Of a DNA stretch of 64,000 nt, positions 63,966 through 64,000 are shown piece by piece. Numbering within the stretch: the first letter of the stretch is position 1; the number at the start of each line of letters is the position of its first letter. Source of the DNA: Listeria rocourtiae FSL F6-920 (GTDB lineage Bacteria; Bacillota; Bacilli; Lactobacillales; Listeriaceae); assembly GCF_000525975.1 (NCBI RefSeq), contig NZ_AODK01000006.1, positions 186,001 through 250,000 of the forward strand. The letters are read 5' to 3'. The translations under genes were made by a program, and so were the position numbers. The notes beneath the pieces are model-generated. The model was not told the origin of the DNA. It saw only the letters and a program-made list of their open reading frames with translations, and searched no databases.

Positions 63966-64000
63966 AAGAGCGGATGAAAATAGACAGAGAGACTGCAAAT
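63966..64000 (+). promoter_or_regulatory. Start of a probable glycine riboswitch (truncated by window edge)
   Basis: GAGCGGATG followed by ACAGAGAGACTG resembles the 5' end of the gcvT glycine riboswitch of Bacillus (GAGCGAATG ... GGAGAGACC). In Listeria gcvT lies next to comGA, which fits. The aptamer core and gene are beyond the window, so this is inference. Confidence 0.5.

Noticed and set aside
63966-64000. T-box leader at the right edge
   Set aside because: AGAGAG is present but the order GAGCGGATG then AGAGAGAC fits a glycine riboswitch better and the locus suggests gcvT.

Overview
The window is Firmicutes chromosome and most likely comes from a Listeria species. The bifunctional alcohol/aldehyde dehydrogenase closely resembles Listeria adhesion protein (Lap). 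The blocks rpsB-tsf, pyrH-frr-uppS-cdsA-dxr-rseP-proS-polC, rimP-nusA-ylxR-ylxQ-infB-ylxP-rbfA-truB-ribF, rpsO-pnp and rpmG-yqgN-gluP-yqgQ-glcK-yqgU-comG are typical of the genus, with low GC, strong GGAGG ribosome binding sites and PolC-type replication. The order differs from L. monocytogenes as I remember it (rpsB-tsf and citB/lap lie far from pyrH there), which points to a more distant Listeria relative. This is recalled, not searched.

Layout. 1-12350: repair and metabolism (3' part of sbcC, an acetyltransferase, a SWIM/SNF2 helicase, a stress protein, a lytic transglycosylase, aconitase, an aldo/keto reductase, tag). 12351-17250: a BceAB-type peptide-antibiotic ABC transporter facing its own BceRS-type two-component system, beside a 70-bp tandem repeat. 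17262-23384: a VOC protein, a methyltransferase, Rex-controlled adhE and a membrane-anchored multicopper oxidase. 23400-50045: translation, envelope and replication core genes, interrupted by a reverse-strand membrane glycerophosphodiesterase between tsf and pyrH. 50126-57340: an rsgA paralogue with a possible translational attenuator, yqzC/yqzD, rpmG, a folate enzyme, gluP, yqgQ, glcK and yqgU. 57456-63614: reverse-strand comGA-GG, aroK and a two-gene ABC exporter in one apparent operon. The right edge appears to enter a glycine riboswitch that would precede gcvT.

About 16 genes are broken by roughly 22 single- or double-base shifts, nearly all in runs of 6-8 A or T. Removing one base per run restores full-length proteins of the usual family size (AdhE 866, Pnp 723, Tsf 294, RimP 155 residues). 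I treat these as probable sequencing or assembly errors and give coordinates for the intact gene spanning the break.

Regulation visible in the sequence includes a CcpC-type dyad before aconitase, Rex operators before adhE, a 14-bp palindrome over the -35 of the two-component operon, structured leaders before rpsB, rpsO, pnp and rimP, and many intrinsic terminators. No tRNA, rRNA, CRISPR array, prophage or insertion sequence was seen. I found no wholly new system. The most unusual items are the rsgA leader with two mutually exclusive hairpins, the duplicated motif in the pnp leader and the terminator-like hairpin in the adhE leader.
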